Shown here: one piece after another, positions 1 through 10,400 of the stretch
Layout: each line of letters begins with the position of its first letter
Position numbering within the stretch: the first letter of the stretch is position 1
Source: JBAXRT01 sp037131065
Lineage (GTDB): Bacteria; Bacteroidota; Bacteroidia; Bacteroidales; FEN-979
Assembly (NCBI GenBank): GCA_037131065.1
Contig: JBAXRT010000007.1
Span: forward strand, 1-39,419
DNA length: 39,419 bases
Direction: 5' to 3'
Made by a program: the position numbers and the translations under genes
The notes under the pieces: model-generated
What the model was told of the DNA's origin: nothing
What the model saw: the letters and a program-made list of their open reading frames with translations, nothing else
Database searches by the model: none

Positions 1-3000
1 TTTTACAATTGCAAGGCCAAGTCCTGTTCCCCCGCTCTTCGTTGTAAAATAAGGCTGAAATATCTTTTCTGCCTGGTCGGACGTTATTCCCCCGCCCGAA
101 TCGGTAATTTCAACGATCCACATATCATCCCTCCTTTCAATGCCAATGCGGATCTCTCCCTTTTTTTCTTTTCCGATCGCCTCAACCGAATTGTTGAACA
201 GGTTAGTAAACAACCGTATCAGCTGTTTCCTGTCGCCCGAAATAAATGGTCTTTCCCGGGGATGTTCCGTAATGAAATCAATGTTTTCCTGGTTCTGGTA
301 AATGCCAAGAGAAGCCTCGATCACTTCTGAAACATCAATCTTTTCAATGACAGGCAAAGGCATCTTGGCAAAATCAGAAAACTCGGTCGCTATAACCGAC
401 AGGGCCTCAATCTGGTCAGTAAGCGTCCGTGTAAATTTTTCGAGACGTTTGTCCCAGTCGGGAGTTTTTTCATCCCATGCTTTTTGCAGGTATTGAACGC
501 TCAGCTTCATTGGTGTGAGCGGATTTTTGATCTCGTGGGCAACCTGTTTGGCCATTTCACGCCAGGCGCCTTCCCGTTCCGACCGCGTTAGTTTTTCCAC
601 ACTCTCTCCCAGCTCCTGGATCATCCTGTTGTATTCATCAACCAGTTTCCCTATCTCATCCCTTCGCTCCCATTGAATCTTTTCATTGGTAGCTCCCAGC
701 TTAAGGTGTCCTATCTTATTAGCCAAAAGTTGGAGAGGAGCGGTGATATATTTCGAAACAAAATAGGCAATGAGAATCCCGATTAGGATAAGCAACAGGT
801 AAATATTAATAAAGGCCACAAGGAAAGAGGAGATCTCTTTTTTTATTTCATCCTGTCTTGAAAAAAAAGGCAGGTTGATATAGCCCAGAAAAACGTTACG
901 ATCGTTATATAATGGAATATAAGTGGAGCTGTAGGAATAGCTCCCGATCTTTTCCTGGTGAATAAAGATGGAGCTCTTTTCGTGTTTCAGGTTCCAGTAA
1001 GCTTCTGGATCGATCTGTGTTGAGATCAGTGATTCATCAAATACCTGCGGGCGGCTGGAGGCAACGATCTGACCGATGCCATCATAAATGTTGATGTCGG
1101 TGAAAAACACATTCGACAGTTTGACCAGTAAGTTTTCCAGCTCCTCGTGCCCGGATTCGGTCAGGTTATCGGAATTCCCGAACTTATGCTGAAACTCAAC
1201 GAAAATCGACATGGTCTTTTCATTCAGATAATCGGCGTTTTTATTCGACGTAAGTCTCACAATATTTACAATCACGACCAGCCCTATGATGATAAATGAG
1301 ATCAGAAGAATACCCATGGTTGCGGTCTGAAGCCTTAACCTCAGAGAGCCGGCAGAAAAACCTGAAACAGCTGGCAACCTGGTAAGCAGAACAAAAATCA
1401 CGGTCGCCAGCCCCATGAATAGAAAAAGATAGGAGAATGGGGAAATGATTGTCAGAAAACTCTCCTGTTTTTTACTTATGATCAGATCATTGGCCTGATT
1501 TATCTGGTAATGGTAATGATTCATGCCATCAAAGACGAAAAAAATCTCCCCGTTGCTGTTGTCAAGATAATGTTCCAGGTCAAAGCAAAATGCATATTTG
1601 CCAAGGCGGTGAAATAGTTTGGTGTTCTGATAAAAGGCACAGGAATAATCGGAGATGTCAGGGAAATCCGTAACCTTTTTGTTTATAAGTAGTTCCGGAT
1701 AGCCGAGATCCTTATAAATATATTTGGAGTTGATCTCAAGGTAAAGAGGCAGAACTGATGCTCTCCCGTTAATCTCCACAGGCAGGGGAAGAACGGCAAG
1801 GTAATTTTCGTACCCGAACCCAAGGTCAAGGAAGAAAAGGTGTTCCGAAAGTGTTTTCGACCCAAAATCCCTGATCACTTTTGTAAAGTATTCATTGCAA
1901 CCCACAAGGTAACCCTGGGGCTGAACCATCAGCTTTTTATTTTCCGTGCACAATGTTATCTGCACATTAAACTTTGCCCAGTATTCGCTGGTCATGTGCG
2001 ACATGATAATTCTTCCGATCGAATCATTTTGCAGCTCTCCGTTGCCTGCAAAATCTGTTTCTTCTGCAATTTCAATCACTCTCTTGTCAGACAGGATCCG
2101 CTTCTCCAGCTGTGAAAAAAGGATCTCAGTAACCGGGTTGCGCGTCGATGCGAGTTTTACGGCGAGGATCTTCCTTTTCTCTTTCTCTTTATAATCGTTT
2201 GAGTAATTACTGATGACTGTTGTAATAGCAGCAGCAAAGATCAGTGATATGAAGATGGCTGCAGGACGCGGGTTTTCTCCAGGTCCGTTTCCGGATAGGA
2301 ATCCGGACCTTTGTAATATACCCATGAACACCAGGAAAAGGGTTACCCAGATGCCCCAAATGATTACCAATCCGTAAAGACTTGTCCAGTTGAGACCAGA
2401 TATATCCTGAAGATTTAAAGAAAATGAGGAGTTTATGATAAAATCATACAGAAACCAGCACCCGGCGGCCAACCCAGCCGGTATGATGAGCAGGGGAATC
2501 GCAACTGCAACTATTTTTGATGATCCCCGTTTTTCCTTAAATGAAACGGATGTCATCTCCCGGCAGAAGATAAATGACAGAAGGACCAGTAGGGTGATGT
2601 TGATCACCAGATCCCCAAGCGAGGGAAAGAAGGCGGATGAGGAATAGAGGGCGGGACCAAAAAGCTCTGTGTCATAAAGGGGGCCCGGTATTCGAAAATA
2701 GAATTGGATCAGCCGCAAAATGACGACGTCGGTGGTAAATAACAAAAACCGCCAGCCCGCACCCCTGATCAGCCAAGTGAATTTGTCATATAACCGTTTC
2801 AGGAAAACAACCAGAAGGATGATCGCAATGATAAAGCACAGAAGCATCAGGGTTTCCTGCAGGGGGCTGCTCCCGGGAGTAGCCAGCTTCTCTTCTGGAA
2901 AAACCAGGCTAAAGAGAAATGTTCCATTCGCTGAAAAGATCTTGTTCCCGGTGTTTTCCAGTGAAATGGACACGGCTGAAGGCATTTTAAAATCATCCTG

Positions 3001-3504
3001 GAACCGGTTAGAAAGGAATTCGTTCTGAACAGAATATTCGTGCTTGAGGAGAATCATTCCCTGAATGATAGTATCACCTCTTTTCACAGAATGCAACAGG
3101 TACCATCCGTTACCGGCTCTCAGTATAAGCCCATATCCAGGCCCCTCCCCTTTTGCCATTTTATTTGCGGGTGCAATATTGTCGGACCAGAAAACAATTG
3201 TGTCTCCCTTATAAATCTGAACAGATATCCAACCTGGAATATCGAGTCCAGGATACCTCTGGTGTCCTTTCGCCGTCTCCTTATTTTCCGTAGCAACTTT
3301 TTCATTAAAGATTTTATCCAGAATTTTTTCTGCCTCGGCCTCTTTTTTACTCAGGACTTTTTGAAAATGCTCCGTAAGCTCTTTTGGTGAGATTTTTTTC
3401 TGGTAGCTATGTTCAATGAAATAAATTAGATAAATGAAAAAGATAGTTGCCACCAGGTAGGGTAAATCGGACAACCATCTCCATATTTGCGTCTTTTTGT
3501 CCAA
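1..3504 (-). CDS. Large multi-domain membrane sensor histidine kinase (3' end beyond window)
   Basis: At least 1168 residues are visible, and the gene runs off the left edge. The C-terminal kinase core is clear: an H-box around residue 990 (VAHEIKNPLTPMK), an N-box near 1098 (NLFNNSVEAI), a G1 box near 1136 (DSGGGI) and a G2 box at the edge (GTGLGLAIVK). A HAMP-like linker (about 914-960) precedes the kinase core. Upstream are a single N-terminal membrane helix (about 13-30), an extracytoplasmic stretch to about 215, roughly six further helices (218-434), a second extracytoplasmic stretch (435-685), two more helices (687-748), a third sensor stretch and a last helix (889-913). The core resembles the NtrY class. 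The start is taken as TTG because a TAA lies directly before it and the first in-frame ATG (3159) would remove the first helix. The ligand and partner regulator are unknown. The 113 bp between this gene and the upstream methyltransferase gene shows only a weak -7-like TATATTTA. Confidence 0.9.
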   Translation of the reverse strand, partial: MDKKTQIWRWLSDLPYLVATIFFIYLIYFIEHSYQKKISPKELTEHFQKVLSKKEAEAEKILDKIFNEKVATENKETAKGHQRYPGLDIPGWISVQIYKGDTIVFWSDNIAPANKMAKGEGPGYGLILRAGNGWYLLHSVKRGDTIIQGMILLKHEYSVQNEFLSNRFQDDFKMPSAVSISLENTGNKIFSANGTFLFSLVFPEEKLATPGSSPLQETLMLLCFIIAIILLVVFLKRLYDKFTWLIRGAGWRFLLFTTDVVILRLIQFYFRIPGPLYDTELFGPALYSSSAFFPSLGDLVINITLLVLLSFIFCREMTSVSFKEKRGSSKIVAVAIPLLIIPAGLAAGCWFLYDFIINSSFSLNLQDISGLNWTSLYGLVIIWGIWVTLFLVFMGILQRSGFLSGNGPGENPRPAAIFISLIFAAAITTVISNYSNDYKEKEKRKILAVKLASTRNPVTEILFSQLEKRILSDKRVIEIAEETDFAGNGELQNDSIGRIIMSHMTSEYWAKFNVQITLCTENKKLMVQPQGYLVGCNEYFTKVIRDFGSKTLSEHLFFLDLGFGYENYLAVLPLPVEINGRASVLPLYLEINSKYIYKDLGYPELLINKKVTDFPDISDYSCAFYQNTKLFHRLGKYAFCFDLEHYLDNSNGEIFFVFDGMNHYHYQINQANDLIISKKQESFLTIISPFSYLFLFMGLATVIFVLLTRLPAVSGFSAGSLRLRLQTATMGILLISFIIIGLVVIVNIVRLTSNKNADYLNEKTMSIFVEFQHKFGNSDNLTESGHEELENLLVKLSNVFFTDINIYDGIGQIVASSRPQVFDESLISTQIDPEAYWNLKHEKSSIFIHQEKIGSYSYSSTYIPLYNDRNVFLGYINLPFFSRQDEIKKEISSFLVAFINIYLLLILIGILIAYFVSKYITAPLQLLANKIGHLKLGATNEKIQWERRDEIGKLVDEYNRMIQELGESVEKLTRSEREGAWREMAKQVAHEIKNPLTPMKLSVQYLQKAWDEKTPDWDKRLEKFTRTLTDQIEALSVIATEFSDFAKMPLPVIEKIDVSEVIEASLGIYQNQENIDFITEHPRERPFISGDRKQLIRLFTNLFNNSVEAIGKEKKGEIRIGIERRDDMWIVEITDSGGGITSDQAEKIFQPYFTTKSGGTGLGLAIVK

Positions 3505-3617
3505 TTATTTGATTTACAGATAAATATAAAATTCATTATACGCCTCCAGTTCGACTTTTAGCTATCAGTCGACATAGAACACTGCCCTGAGGTGTTTATT
3601 CGTTATAAGGCCTAAAA

Positions 3618-4544
3618 TTAAGAAATTTTACGCCTGAGAATATAAATGAGGCTGGAGTGATTTAGAGGGTCCTTCAGGCCGTAATAATTTGACCTGATTC
3701 CTTTCATGAATGCATTTAGAAAATTTTTCCGCCCATTGAGATATTGCTCACTGAGAAGAGAGACATAAAACGCGTCGAGTTTTTGGGGAATAAATTTTAT
3801 CACCTCAAATCCATTCCGGTGTGCAAGAAGCTTGAATGTCGGATATGAAAAGTGCGATAAGTGTCTGGGAACATCATAGGCGGCCCAGTACTCTTTATAA
3901 TACCGGGCATCCCAGGAATTACAATTTGGCAGGGCGATGATCAGCGTTCCTCCTGGCAATAGAATGTCCCTGATCATCTGAATTGATTCGTTAAGCAAAT
4001 AAAAGTGTTCCAAAACGTGCCAAAGGGAAATCACATCAAATTTTTCACTTGACGAATTCAGGTCCGTCAGGTTTTTGGTTACTTCAAGATGGTGGAAGTT
4101 CCGGGCAAATTCCCTGGCTCCGTCATTTACTTCCACACCCTTGACCTGGTAGTTTTTCCCCGCGCAATAACTCAGTAATTCCCCGGTTCCGCAACCGATA
4201 TCAAGCAGCCTTATTCCGTTTGAATAACTTTTGATAATCCGGAATTTATCTCTGATTGCGAAAAATCTTGCGGTTTTATAAAGGGTGGTTGTAAGTGTTA
4301 CTTTTTGTGCATTGTGAGAAATATATTCATCCGATTGATAGTATTTTTCGATCTCACTTTCCGGGGGGCGCGGATTGATGTACCTGAATCCGCAAACGGT
4401 GCACTGTACTATTTCAAAACTCTCTCCTGATAAAAAATAGTCCTTTACCGTTAAATAATGAGAAAATTCAGGTGAACCGCAAACTTCACATTTACTTCTT
4501 ACATTTTTCATTTTATCTGTTTCATGTGAAACATTACCTTCCAT
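3618..4544 (-). CDS. Class I SAM-dependent methyltransferase with N-terminal zinc ribbon
   Basis: The product has 308 residues. The N-terminus has two CxxC pairs (C19/C22 and C48/C51), typical of a four-cysteine zinc ribbon, followed by the tract INPRPPESEIEKYYQSDEY. This layout is common in Methyltransf_23-type enzymes. The SAM-binding glycine motif is seen around residues 112-120 (LLDIGCGTGELL), and later motifs include DVISLWHVLEHF and LPGGTLIIALPN. Enzymes of this build often methylate sugars, lipids or small metabolites, but the substrate cannot be told from sequence. The start codon overlaps the end of mnmG by 11 bp, so the two are probably co-transcribed. Codons 4-9 (residues NVSHET) are formed by a parS-like site. 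Confidence 0.85.
   Translation of the reverse strand: MEGNVSHETDKMKNVRSKCEVCGSPEFSHYLTVKDYFLSGESFEIVQCTVCGFRYINPRPPESEIEKYYQSDEYISHNAQKVTLTTTLYKTARFFAIRDKFRIIKSYSNGIRLLDIGCGTGELLSYCAGKNYQVKGVEVNDGAREFARNFHHLEVTKNLTDLNSSSEKFDVISLWHVLEHFYLLNESIQMIRDILLPGGTLIIALPNCNSWDARYYKEYWAAYDVPRHLSHFSYPTFKLLAHRNGFEVIKFIPQKLDAFYVSLLSEQYLNGRKNFLNAFMKGIRSNYYGLKDPLNHSSLIYILRRKIS
4518..4533. promoter_or_regulatory. parS-like ParB-binding site, distal to mnmG
   Basis: The 16-mer TGTTTCATGTGAAACA differs at one central base from the broadly conserved chromosomal parS consensus TGTTTCACGTGAAACA. It abuts the mnmG stop codon (4534-4536) and lies inside the first codons of the methyltransferase gene. ParB binding is inferred. 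The parAB genes are not in this window. Confidence 0.6.
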
Positions 4545-6399
4545 GATAAACGATCAGGACCGAAATATCAGCGGGGGATACTCCGCTTATTCTTGAAGCC
4601 TGTCCAAGGGAGATAGGTTTAATTTTTGAAAGTTTTTCCCTGGCCTCCATCGACAATGATGTGATTTTGGAATAATCAAACTCGGGGTCCAGGGTCATCT
4701 CCTCTAGCCTTGCCAATTTGTCTGCGGCCTCCTGCTCTTTAACTATGTAACTCTCGTATTTCAGTTTTATCTCGCACTCCTCAAGCCATTCCGCTGGTGG
4801 ATCTCCAATCTCCTCAATAATCTTTTGAAACGTCGAAGAGCCTGATAATAGATCATTAATTGACAGCTGGGGGCGTTGCAGTAAACTTGAAAATTTCTGC
4901 CGCTGGAGGATAGGGGATGTTCCCTTGTTGTTCAAAATAATATTTGCCTCCTGGGGATCAATTTTCCCCGATTTCATCCTCCTTACAATTTCATCAATAC
5001 AAGAATACTTTTCTTTAACATCTGTGAAGCGCTCTTTTGTCGCCAAGCCAATCTCAAATGATCTTGAAGTAAGTCTTTCGTCTGCGTTATCCTGACGTAA
5101 CAATATTCTGTACTCTGCCCTGGAGGTAAACATTCTGTAGGGCTCCTCGGTCCCCTTTGTTACCAAGTCATCGATAAGGACTCCGATATAGGCTTCAGAC
5201 CGTTTAAGGATAAATTGCTTTTGATCATTAATTTTCAGGTGAGCATTAATACCTGCCATTAAACCCTGGGCAGCCGCCTCCTCGTAACCAGTTGTACCAT
5301 TAATTTGGCCGGCGAAAAAAAGATTTTCCACTGCTTTTGTCTCAAGGGTGAGACTTAACTGGTCGGGTGGAAAATAGTCGTATTCAATTGCATACCCGGG
5401 TCTGAAAAATCTTGCTTTTTCAAAGCCTTTTACTTTCCTTAATGCCTTAAATTGAATCTCCTCCGGTAATGAAGAAGAAAAACCATTAATATAATATTCA
5501 ACGGTGTTCCATCCTTCTGGTTCTATAAAAAGCTGGTGGCGATCCTTTGATGAAAATCTATCTATCTTATCTTCAATTGAAGGGCAATATCTTGGACCTC
5601 GACCTTTAATCCTGCCCGTGAACATGGGTGACCTGTCAAATCCTGTCTTGAGTATCTCATGAACTACATGGCTTGTGTATGTCAGGTAGCAACTTCTTTG
5701 GTTCCTTACTTTTGGGGTATCTGAGTACGAAAATTTTTCCGGATTTACATCGCCTTTTTGCTCTTCCATCCTTGAAAAATTAAGACTTCTTCCGTCCACC
5801 CTGGCCGGAGTTCCTGTCTTCATCCTGCTCGACAGAAATCCTTTTCTCTTTAAATTTTCTGTCAGAAATACTGAAGATTTTTCACCCAGCCTTCCTCCAC
5901 TGAACTGCTTTTCTCCAATATGAATGGTGCCATTTAAAAAAGTACCGTTGGCAAGAATAACACTCCTAGAACTGAACTTCATACCCAGTCCGGTAGATAC
6001 TCCCACTGCCCTACCCTGTCTAATTAAAATTTCAACAACACTGTCCTGCCAAAAATGCACCTTTTCGATTCTTTCAAGCGCCATCCTCCATTCATTTGAA
6101 AACAATAGTCTGTCATTTTGAGCCCTAGGGCTCCACATGGCAGGACCTTTTGACTTATTCAACATTCTGAACTGAATCGTTGTATTATCTGTAATAATTC
6201 CTGTTAGTCCGCCAAGCGCATCTATTTCTCTTACAATTTGGCCCTTTGCTATCCCTCCTATTGATGGATTGCACGACATCTGGGCCATGTTCATCAAGTT
6301 CATTGTTATAAGTAAAACCCGGGAGCCCATGTTTGCAGCAGCGGCTGCTGCTTCGCAACCGGCATGCCCTGCACCTACGACGATGACATCAAACTCCAT
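4534..6399 (-). CDS. mnmG: tRNA uridine-5-carboxymethylaminomethyl modification enzyme MnmG (GidA)
   Basis: This FAD enzyme works with the GTPase MnmE to install the cmnm5 group on wobble U34 of certain tRNAs in the cytoplasm. The chosen ATG gives 621 residues, the usual length for the family. The FAD-binding fold opens the protein (VIVVGAGHAGCEAA), followed by the hallmark CNPSIGGIAKGQIVREIDAL. Later come TGTPARVDGRS and FAGQINGTTGYEEAAAQG, and the C-terminal helical domain is complete. A TTG six bases further upstream is also open but less likely. It is not obviously in the ybeY operon: a good -7 promoter box lies between them at 6434-6441. The gene is bracketed by two parS-like sites. In many bacteria mnmG maps near the replication origin, which fits other signs in this window. 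Confidence 0.97.
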   Translation of the reverse strand: MEFDVIVVGAGHAGCEAAAAAANMGSRVLLITMNLMNMAQMSCNPSIGGIAKGQIVREIDALGGLTGIITDNTTIQFRMLNKSKGPAMWSPRAQNDRLLFSNEWRMALERIEKVHFWQDSVVEILIRQGRAVGVSTGLGMKFSSRSVILANGTFLNGTIHIGEKQFSGGRLGEKSSVFLTENLKRKGFLSSRMKTGTPARVDGRSLNFSRMEEQKGDVNPEKFSYSDTPKVRNQRSCYLTYTSHVVHEILKTGFDRSPMFTGRIKGRGPRYCPSIEDKIDRFSSKDRHQLFIEPEGWNTVEYYINGFSSSLPEEIQFKALRKVKGFEKARFFRPGYAIEYDYFPPDQLSLTLETKAVENLFFAGQINGTTGYEEAAAQGLMAGINAHLKINDQKQFILKRSEAYIGVLIDDLVTKGTEEPYRMFTSRAEYRILLRQDNADERLTSRSFEIGLATKERFTDVKEKYSCIDEIVRRMKSGKIDPQEANIILNNKGTSPILQRQKFSSLLQRPQLSINDLLSGSSTFQKIIEEIGDPPAEWLEECEIKLKYESYIVKEQEAADKLARLEEMTLDPEFDYSKITSLSMEAREKLSKIKPISLGQASRISGVSPADISVLIVYHGR

Positions 6400-6411
6400 T
6401 TGCAAAATTTG

Positions 6412-6427
6412 TGTTTCACGTGAAACT
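6412..6427. promoter_or_regulatory. parS-like ParB-binding site in the mnmG leader
   Basis: The 16-mer TGTTTCACGTGAAACT matches the parS consensus TGTTTCACGTGAAACA except for the last base, and its central palindrome TTTCACGTGAAA is perfect. It lies 12 bp before the mnmG ATG and just downstream of the predicted -7 box, about where transcription should start. ParB binding and any effect on mnmG transcription are inferred. Confidence 0.7.
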
Positions 6428-6433
6428 CAATGG

Positions 6434-6464
6434 CAAAGGTAACTATTTTAAATGAAAGCGTAAA
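6434..6464 (-). promoter_or_regulatory. Bacteroidota-type promoter for mnmG
   Basis: On the minus strand, TTTA (-33-like, 3 of 4 bases), a 19-nt spacer and TACCTTTG (a perfect TAnnTTTG -7 box) precede mnmG. The predicted start of transcription falls in or next to the parS-like site at 6412-6427. Confidence 0.6.
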
Positions 6465-6482
6465 AGATTGTTTAAGAGATCT

Positions 6483-6929
6483 TTAGGCTGTTTTCTGAGC
6501 TAACTTTCTTAGTCTTTTTAGGTGAAAGTCTTCCCTATTCCTCATTTCAGCCCTCTCCTCCTCCTTTTGGTCATCATATCCTGAAAGGTGGAGGATTCCG
6601 TGGATGATTATTCTTGACAGTTCCTCAAAAAGAAGGACCTTGAATTTCTTTGCGTTCTCTTTAACCCTGGTAAGGCTTATATAAATATCGCCAGATAACT
6701 CATTCGGCTCTTCCACAAAAGAAAAAGTAATGATGTCTGTAAGCGTGCTTTTTTTAAGGTATCTCCTGTTAAGTGTAAGTAAAAACCGATCGTCGCACAG
6801 GATAATGTTAATACTTCCCGGATATCGTTTCTCCGTTCTAATGGCATCAGCTATCCACAACCTAAGCGTATTCTTACGGGAAATTTTATACTTGATATTT
6901 TCGGTGAAGAAATTAATGCTTCCCTTCAT
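6483..6929 (-). CDS. ybeY: Endoribonuclease YbeY (rRNA maturation factor)
   Basis: YbeY is a metal-dependent single-strand endoribonuclease acting in 16S rRNA maturation and ribosome quality control. The ATG at 6929 gives 148 residues. An upstream TTG (6950) would lengthen it but overlap the preceding gene more. The signature is present as HGILHLSGYDDQ, with H110 and H114 as expected. The third canonical metal ligand (His in HGxLHLxGYDH) is Asp (D120) here. Upstream, STLTDIITFSF matches the family motif TDVLSFPF. The start overlaps the previous ATPase-like gene by 17 bp, so the two are almost certainly one operon. Confidence 0.93.
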   Translation of the reverse strand: MKGSINFFTENIKYKISRKNTLRLWIADAIRTEKRYPGSINIILCDDRFLLTLNRRYLKKSTLTDIITFSFVEEPNELSGDIYISLTRVKENAKKFKVLLFEELSRIIIHGILHLSGYDDQKEEERAEMRNREDFHLKRLRKLAQKTA

Positions 6930-7413
6930 CACTTTTCTGTTTAATAGCAATCGTTTTACTAAAGTATTCTTTTAGTTTATTGATTCTCTGGAGGGACTTC
7001 TCATAATTGATACTTGACACATAAAATACAAGCTGGATAGTTTTTCCATCCACCGCAATGGTTATCTCATCAGTCAGTGCCCTGATGATGAAGATCTCTT
7101 TCGATAACTTATGTTTCCTTATCTCATTCTCAAGTAATTCATCACTTTTTTCCTTATGTGATGCATGATCGCTAACCCTTATATGGAAAACCAGTCCTTT
7201 TGGCGTTCTTTCAAAGGCAATCGTGATCTTTCCCTTTTCCCTGTTTTCATTAATGGCCAGGAGAATATTTGCAGATTCTGTTGTTGCCAATAAAATATTT
7301 CCAAAATATTCATTGTTAATATTGTAAAAATCACAGATCTCTTCAATAAACCGTTCAAGCTTATGGATCTCTCCGGAACCGGTAATGGTCACCTTTCTTT
7401 GCTCCTTTTTCAT
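6913..7413 (-). CDS. Degenerate GHKL (anti-sigma/RsbW-like) ATPase-fold protein
   Basis: The product has 166 residues from the ATG at 7413, one base after the stop of the preceding DUF4175 gene. A longer TTG start would overlap that gene. The fold resembles serine-kinase-type anti-sigma ATPases (HATPase_c_2): an N-box-like segment ATTESANILLAINE (E46, N49), then strand, acidic and strand segments ending QLVFYV. The glycine motifs that hold ATP are absent, with D82 followed by HASHKEK instead of xGxG and a lysine-rich HKLSKE where GxG would be. ATP binding is therefore doubtful. Gene order DUF4175, ATPase-like, ybeY suggests a conserved operon. Its function is not known to me. Confidence 0.75.
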   Translation of the reverse strand: MKKEQRKVTITGSGEIHKLERFIEEICDFYNINNEYFGNILLATTESANILLAINENREKGKITIAFERTPKGLVFHIRVSDHASHKEKSDELLENEIRKHKLSKEIFIIRALTDEITIAVDGKTIQLVFYVSSINYEKSLQRINKLKEYFSKTIAIKQKSDEGKH

Positions 7414-7414
7414 A

Positions 7415-10400
7415 TTACTGCTTATCAATGGTGAGTGTATAGGTTTCAATTTTCTCTTTGTAAAAATGGTTCACAGGAAGTGGTGTCAGTTTTAATATCT
7501 CTGCCTCCTGCTTCTTTTTCATTTTATACTGAAAATCGCTCATAGGGTTACTTACTTTCTGAGATTTTGCCTCGACCGACTCTCTCATTTCCTCCTTATC
7601 TCTCTGCTGTTCCGCTTTTTCAGATTCAAGCATCCTCGTCAAAATTCTTTGCTGCCGGTTGATTGTCTCCTGTGAAATCATTTTATTAAGGATCTCCTTT
7701 TCCAGATTCTCCATTTCATCCATTGTTTTCGAAAGATTCTCCGAATCCTTAAGTCCTTGCTTGTCGCCACTTTCCATCAAAGATTCCTTATATTTTTGCA
7801 GTTCGTTCCTTATGGCCTCCTGCTGTGCTGCCATCTTTGCCAGTTCCTTATTCATCTGTCCTTGCTCCTGCTTTCCCCCGTTGCCTTCAGATTTCATCTT
7901 CTCCAGACTTTTCTTCATTTTTTCGAGCTCCTTTCCAAGTTGCTCCTGTGTCTGTTTCATTCCCTTCATAGAGGCCTTCCCGCCTTTACTTGACGGCCTT
8001 TTGCACGAGCTCTGCTCTTTCCCCGACATACTGTTCATCTCCTGATTCATTTGGTCAAGGGCCTCGCTGAGTAAAAGTGCAAGGTTATTAATAGAGGTCA
8101 TCACAAATTGCTCCCTTGAAATGGCCTCCGGCAATGCCCGGTTGTTCAGAAGAGAGACGGCGTTCTGGATGTTCTCACGAACCTTTCCCAACTCTTTCAT
8201 TATAACTGGCCTTACCTGAACCTGCCTTTTTGCAATAGCGTTGAGTGAATCTTCCGACACTTTTAATCTTTCGCCGATTTCGACCTGTTCGTTAATAAGC
8301 TGAAGGAATTTCGGATCATTGCGACTTGTGGATTTTACCTGGTTGAGCAGGTATTCCTGCCTGAAGGATAGCCTGATGAGGTTTTCAAGAATATTTCTGA
8401 TATTATTTGCATCCTCTTCAAGCTGATCACTTTCCGCTTCCTGTTGCATACTTTCCAAAGTATTTGCAAGATTCCTCATCTTCTTTGCTGTATTGCGCTG
8501 TCCGTCGACACTCTTTTTACTGTTTTTTTTCTGGAGGTTGTTTTTATTCTCATTCAGGTCATTTTGTATCTCTTGCTGTTCTGGTTTTGTCTTCTCAAGA
8601 TTAACATCACTTTGAGCCTCTTTTGCTGATTTATCCAACTCATTCAGCCTGCTCGCTATGCTGTCGAATTTATTCTTTATGCTGTCCTGCGCGTTGAGCA
8701 ACTTTTCCTGCATTTCACTTCTGTTTTCGGTAGTTTCCGCAAGCTTTTCCTGCTTATCAGCCAGCTTTCTGAGCTCACTTACCTGTTCACTAAGTTTTCT
8801 CTCAAATTCAATACGTTTAAAAAGTTCAAGATTCCGGTCGAGCTGCTCTTCAATCTCTTTGTTATTCAATTTGATTTTCCCTAGCATTTCTTCCATTTTT
8901 TCTTTATCGGCCTCTTTAAGCATCTCTTTCAGGTCGCGGATCATCTTTTTAATCTCCTCATTGAGAAGGTGATCCATCATTTCTCCAAGTTTTTTCTGTT
9001 TTTCAATGATCCTTTCGTTGGTCTTTAAAATGTTCTCCTCGTTTTTTATATTTTCATCTGTCTTCTTCTTAATTTTTTCAAGATCCTGTGAAATTTTTTC
9101 AAGGTTTTTTATTTGCAACTCTATCTTCTGTTTCTCTACCCAGCTCAGGTTGTTCTGATCAACCAGCTTTCTTTTGAGTTCATCCATGTTTTTAGATACT
9201 GTTTGGCTCTCCCTGAGAGAATTTTCCATTCCCTCCTGAATATCGGCAGCATTACTTTCTGTTTTCTTCTGTACTTCCTCTGCTGTAAGGGCCTTTAATA
9301 CTCTCACTTCCGACTTTGTGGATTTTGGGCCATTGATCGCGTCGTTGTCCCAAACCTCAAAATAGTAGCTGAGGCCTGACCCCGGACCGGGGAGGAGAGA
9401 CGTGAGGTCGGTGGAATAATAAAAATATTGGTTGCTTTTGCTTTTTTCAATCGGAACCAAAATCTCTTTTTTAACTGATGTGCTTGTATTTTCCTGGCTT
9501 AAAATCTGATAGTGAAACATCAGTTTGCTGAATCCATAATCATCCTTTATGATCCCTTCATAGAAAACTACCGCGGATTGCGAGGAGTCCCCAGTCTCCC
9601 TCACAGAGATGGTCGGGTACCCGTCTTTAATGATTTCAATCTTATAGTTGAGGGAGTCCGACCGACCTGAAAATTTGTTGGTCGGGGTAATAGAGTATCT
9701 ACCGTTGTCCAGAAGGCGTTTCGAAAAACTAAATACATTATTCTTCCCTGGTGAAAGACTCAATTTGTCATTGTTAATCAGAACCTCTATTATTTCCACA
9801 TCCTTGGTATAGACGTTCCAGGTTGCGGTTGTCCCTTCAGGAGCGGAGATGTCGCCCACATTTTCTGTAATCTGTTGATCTTTGTTGATGTATTGCGGGA
9901 AGGTTAATGTAACGGAAAACTCCAGTATGATTGGTCTTGGATAAACCAGAATTTCATAATCGGGGGTGGTGGCTTTGCCCGCGGCAATATAAAATTTTGT
10001 ATTTGTTTGCATATTTTTAAACAAGTAGGTATATATCCTCGGTTTCTCTTTATTCATCCGGAAAGTATTCGGTCCTGAACGTAAGAATACCTCACCGGGA
10101 ACCTCTTCTCCAAGAACCTTAATTTTCACCTCAAAATCCTCCTGCTGTAGAATCTCGAATTTATCGTTTAACATTACGATCTGGTAGGGGAGGGGCTCTG
10201 TAAACTGTTCTGAAAAATGAACGATCCTTACAACCGGTTCGGATATCATTTTTGGAGATAAAAACATGAGAATAATAAGAATAATGACAGGGGGAAGGAT
10301 ATATTTCAGGTATTTAATGTTCTTCCGGAAATGGATGACCTGTAAAAATCTGTAAGGCTTCATCTCCGCAATTTTTTGGTTGATGCTTGCAACCAGCAGA